Below, one piece after another: positions 5,165 through 5,863 of a stretch of 5,863 nt of DNA. The notes under the pieces are model-generated. The model ran no database searches, had not been told where the DNA came from, and was given only the letters and a program-made list of their open reading frames with translations. This DNA comes from an uncultured Selenomonadaceae bacterium. Its GTDB lineage: Bacteria > Bacillota > Negativicutes > Selenomonadales > Selenomonadaceae. Made by a program: the position numbers and the translations under genes. Numbering within the stretch: the first letter of the stretch is position 1; each line of letters begins with the position of its first letter. The stretch covers positions 1 to 5,863 of the forward strand of contig CATYZV010000128.1 of NCBI GenBank assembly GCA_958415865.1, written 5' to 3'.

Positions 5165-5863
5165 CTATAAATATCTTCTGTTCAGCTTGTACTTATAATT
5201 ATTGATCAGAAAACACCTCTGCTCATTTAAATGGTTTATCATAGCGTATTTTGCTCCGCTTATATCGCCGTTTTCAATACATTCCGTTATTCTGCGGTGA
5301 TGAATGACCGTATAATTGCACAGGCTGTTATCGGTCATAAATATATTTTTTCTAATCGAAGAATGAATCACTTGAGTGATCTTTTGGATTATCCCGTTTC
5401 CACTGGCCTTGGCTATAGCGATGTGAAATTCTGCGTCTTCTTGATGGTAATCTTTATCTGCTTTAATCAATTCTTCTACCTTATCGCAGCTGAGCTTTAT
5501 ATCCCCAATATCTTTAGGTGTAGCAAACTGTGCCGCCATCGCCGCCATCTCAGGCTCAAAAATAAGGCGGAAGGTGATCAGGTCAAATATCACATTGATA
5601 TCCTCACTGATGTACTCAATGCCCAACGGGTCTTTTTGCAAACCCTGCTTTTCCGAAACAAATGTGCCTGAGCCCTGCTTAGACACGACGATGTTCTGCG
5701 CTGAAAGAACTTTCAATGCCTCTCTTATCGTACTGCGCCCTACACTAAATTTCACAGATAATTCGTCTACCGTAGGCAGCTTATCATTCGGCTTGAGAGC
5801 CTCCGCCTTAATCATATTCAATATTTTATTTATAGTAATATTTACTAATGATGTATTCAATTC
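5165..5863 (-). CDS. Second GntR-family FCD regulator, 5' end outside the window
   Basis: FadR-subfamily transcription regulator. The frame is open to the right edge (a GAA codon at 5863-5861 precedes an in-frame TTG at 5860). Because no ribosome site is visible and family members usually have a few more residues here, the true start probably lies just outside. Counting from the TTG codon, 231 residues are present. Residues about 5-68 are the winged helix: KLPTVDELSVKFSVGRSTIR (27-46) and the wing SKQGSGTFV (60-68). The FCD domain spans about 90-212, with RLIFEPEMAAMAA (98-110) opening it. D142, H146, H188 and H210 match the Asp-His-His-His metal site. It is a different protein from the regulator at 3498, with few shared residues outside family motifs. 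It lies upstream of kduD on the same strand but is cut off from it by a terminator. A role in controlling kduD or neighbours beyond the window, probably by a sugar acid, is inference. Confidence 0.88.
   Translation of the reverse strand, partial: ELNTSLVNITINKILNMIKAEALKPNDKLPTVDELSVKFSVGRSTIREALKVLSAQNIVVSKQGSGTFVSEKQGLQKDPLGIEYISEDINVIFDLITFRLIFEPEMAAMAAQFATPKDIGDIKLSCDKVEELIKADKDYHQEDAEFHIAIAKASGNGIIQKITQVIHSSIRKNIFMTDNSLCNYTVIHHRRITECIENGDISGAKYAMINHLNEQRCFLINNYKYKLNRRYL

Overview
The window looks like part of a chromosome from an anaerobic diderm Firmicute, most likely class Negativicutes. This rests on the first gene, which encodes a secreted protein with an SLH domain followed by a coiled coil, the arrangement of the N-terminal part of Negativicutes OmpM-type envelope proteins. 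The strong AGGAGG-type ribosome sites and the sequence character of the enzymes also fit. The genus cannot be decided from the sequence. The rest of the window is a hexuronate (glucuronate/pectin-type sugar acid) catabolism locus.

Layout. Bases 1-557 hold a self-contained unit: a near-consensus promoter, a 129-residue SLH/coiled-coil protein, and a bidirectional terminator shared with the convergent uxu operon. Bases 558-3260 hold uxuA and uxuB on the minus strand, 12 bp apart and read as one operon. Bases 3261-3497 are a divergent control region with candidate promoters for uxuAB (minus) and a GntR/FCD regulator (plus), plus symmetric motifs that may be operators. The regulator occupies 3498-4187 and ends in a second bidirectional terminator facing kduD. 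kduD (4241-5008, minus) has its own candidate promoter. A 19-bp perfect hairpin terminator (5071-5126) separates it from a second, different GntR/FCD regulator (5165 to the right edge, minus), whose first residues lie outside the window.

How the genes work together. UxuB reduces D-fructuronate to D-mannonate and UxuA dehydrates D-mannonate to 2-keto-3-deoxygluconate (KDG). KduD produces the same KDG from the 2,5-diketo acid that arises from unsaturated uronates released by pectin or glycosaminoglycan lyases. Two uronate routes therefore converge on KDG here. The two FCD-domain repressors are the obvious candidates for sensing pathway sugar acids. The uronate isomerase (UxaC), KduI, KDG kinase, KDPG aldolase and a transporter are not in this window and are expected nearby or elsewhere.

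I do not see a clear new biological system. The most interesting items are the architecture of the divergent control region, the miniature SLH protein, and the use of two separate FCD regulators around kduD. Every intergenic stretch is shorter than 300 bases and each is described below.
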